7,112 bases of DNA from Acidobacteriota bacterium (GTDB taxonomy: Bacteria > Acidobacteriota > Terriglobia > Acidoferrales > UBA7541), in contig JAFAZL010000935.1 in the NCBI GenBank assembly GCA_019239815.1, positions 1 through 7,112 on the forward strand, given 5' to 3'. This document shows positions 6,783 through 7,112 of this stretch, piece by piece (within the stretch, counting starts at the first letter, position 1; each line of letters begins with the position of its first letter). A program made the translations under genes and the position numbers. Under the pieces are notes generated by a model. It was not told the origin of the DNA, searched no databases, and worked only from the letters and a program-made list of their open reading frames with translations.

Positions 6783-7112
6783 CTACTTCACAACAAAAAT
6801 CGGGTACCCCACCGGCACAATAGGTTTGGCCGCTGCCGGCGCGTCCGAGGGAATCTGATGGAAGCCCGCCCGCGCCATGCCGTTCTGGGCGATATCGTTC
6901 TTCATGAAGTGTTCCCAAACAAATCCCGTTCGCGCATTTTCCGCCATGAGCATGACGATGCCCGTGTCGATGCCGATTACATCCTGGCTGTACCAGCTGG
7001 TCAGCGGATTGAACGCATCCACATACCCATACCGTTTCCACGCGCGATCCTGATACTTTGTATAAATCGTCCGCAAAACCTTCAAGCACTCTTCGGGCAA
7101 AAACGGCAGCGA
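6783..7112 (-). CDS. C-terminal part of a glycoamylase-family (PF10091/GH144-like) protein, 5' truncated
   Basis: The frame is open on the minus strand from the window edge to a TAG at 6785-6783, giving the last 109 residues of a longer protein. A TTG at 7100 is an internal Leu codon, not a start, because the frame continues to the edge. The core reads YGYVDAFNP, SWYSQDVIGIDTGI, MLMAENARTGFVWEHFM, then a GMARAGF turn. This is the C-terminal signature of the 'Glycoamylase' domain (PF10091): a GF.DAFN loop, an IGID.G helix and an EN.RTG.vW..FM helix. From memory, the family includes GH144 endo-beta-1,2-glucanases and a domain of cyclic beta-1,2-glucan synthases, so the common label 'glucoamylase' may not reflect its substrate. 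After the domain comes a tail rich in Pro and Ala ending in PIFVVK. It converges with the GH39 gene, 83 bp away. Substrate and export signal cannot be judged from this fragment. Confidence 0.82.
   Translation of the reverse strand, partial: SLPFLPEECLKVLRTIYTKYQDRAWKRYGYVDAFNPLTSWYSQDVIGIDTGIVMLMAENARTGFVWEHFMKNDIAQNGMARAGFHQIPSDAPAAAKPIVPVGYPIFVVK

Noticed and set aside
7098..7100. TTG as a start codon for the last minus-strand gene
   Set aside because: The frame stays open to the window edge and the fragment begins in the middle of a known domain, so the codon is internal Leu.

Overview
The window looks like a stretch of chromosome from an Acidobacteriota (Terriglobia-like) soil bacterium. 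This rests on three things: a very long Oar-type TonB-dependent receptor with an N-terminal carboxypeptidase-regulatory-like domain; the tail of a protein ending in the FENWGTTLAYNSAYN...KEFYPD pattern that I associate with acidobacterial hypothetical proteins; and moderately high GC, about 55-60% by eye. No database search was possible, so the taxonomy is an inference. I see no tRNA, rRNA, CRISPR array, insertion sequence or phage gene.

Layout. Positions 1-258 (+) hold the 3' end of an unrecognised conserved protein. Its stop lies 8 bp from the stop of a convergent gene at 267-1301 (-), a diacylglycerol-kinase-family lipid kinase. About 200 bp of divergent intergenic DNA follows. Then comes the dominant gene, 1511-5020 (+), a 1169-residue TonB-dependent outer-membrane receptor, closed by a strong intrinsic terminator at 5039-5070. 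A short intergenic region carries a perfect 18-bp tandem duplication, each copy containing an extended -10 promoter motif. It leads into 5176-6699 (+), an exported GH39 beta-xylosidase with both catalytic glutamates present. The window ends in the 3' part of a convergent gene, 6783-7112 (-), the C-terminal section of a 'glycoamylase' (PF10091-type, GH144-like) protein.

How the genes may work together. The receptor, the secreted beta-xylosidase and the glycoamylase-type protein suggest a small saccharide-utilisation neighbourhood: the receptor would import oligosaccharides across the outer membrane and GH39 would release xylose from xylo-oligosaccharides in the periplasm. No SusD-like partner, regulator or inner-membrane transporter is visible. 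The receptor and GH39 are separate transcription units. The lipid kinase and the first partial gene look unrelated to this role.

I do not find a clearly new biological system. The most notable signals are the duplicated promoter element before GH39, a Thr/Ser-to-Gly change in the nucleotide-binding loop of the lipid kinase, and two closely spaced cysteine pairs in the otherwise cysteine-free mature receptor.
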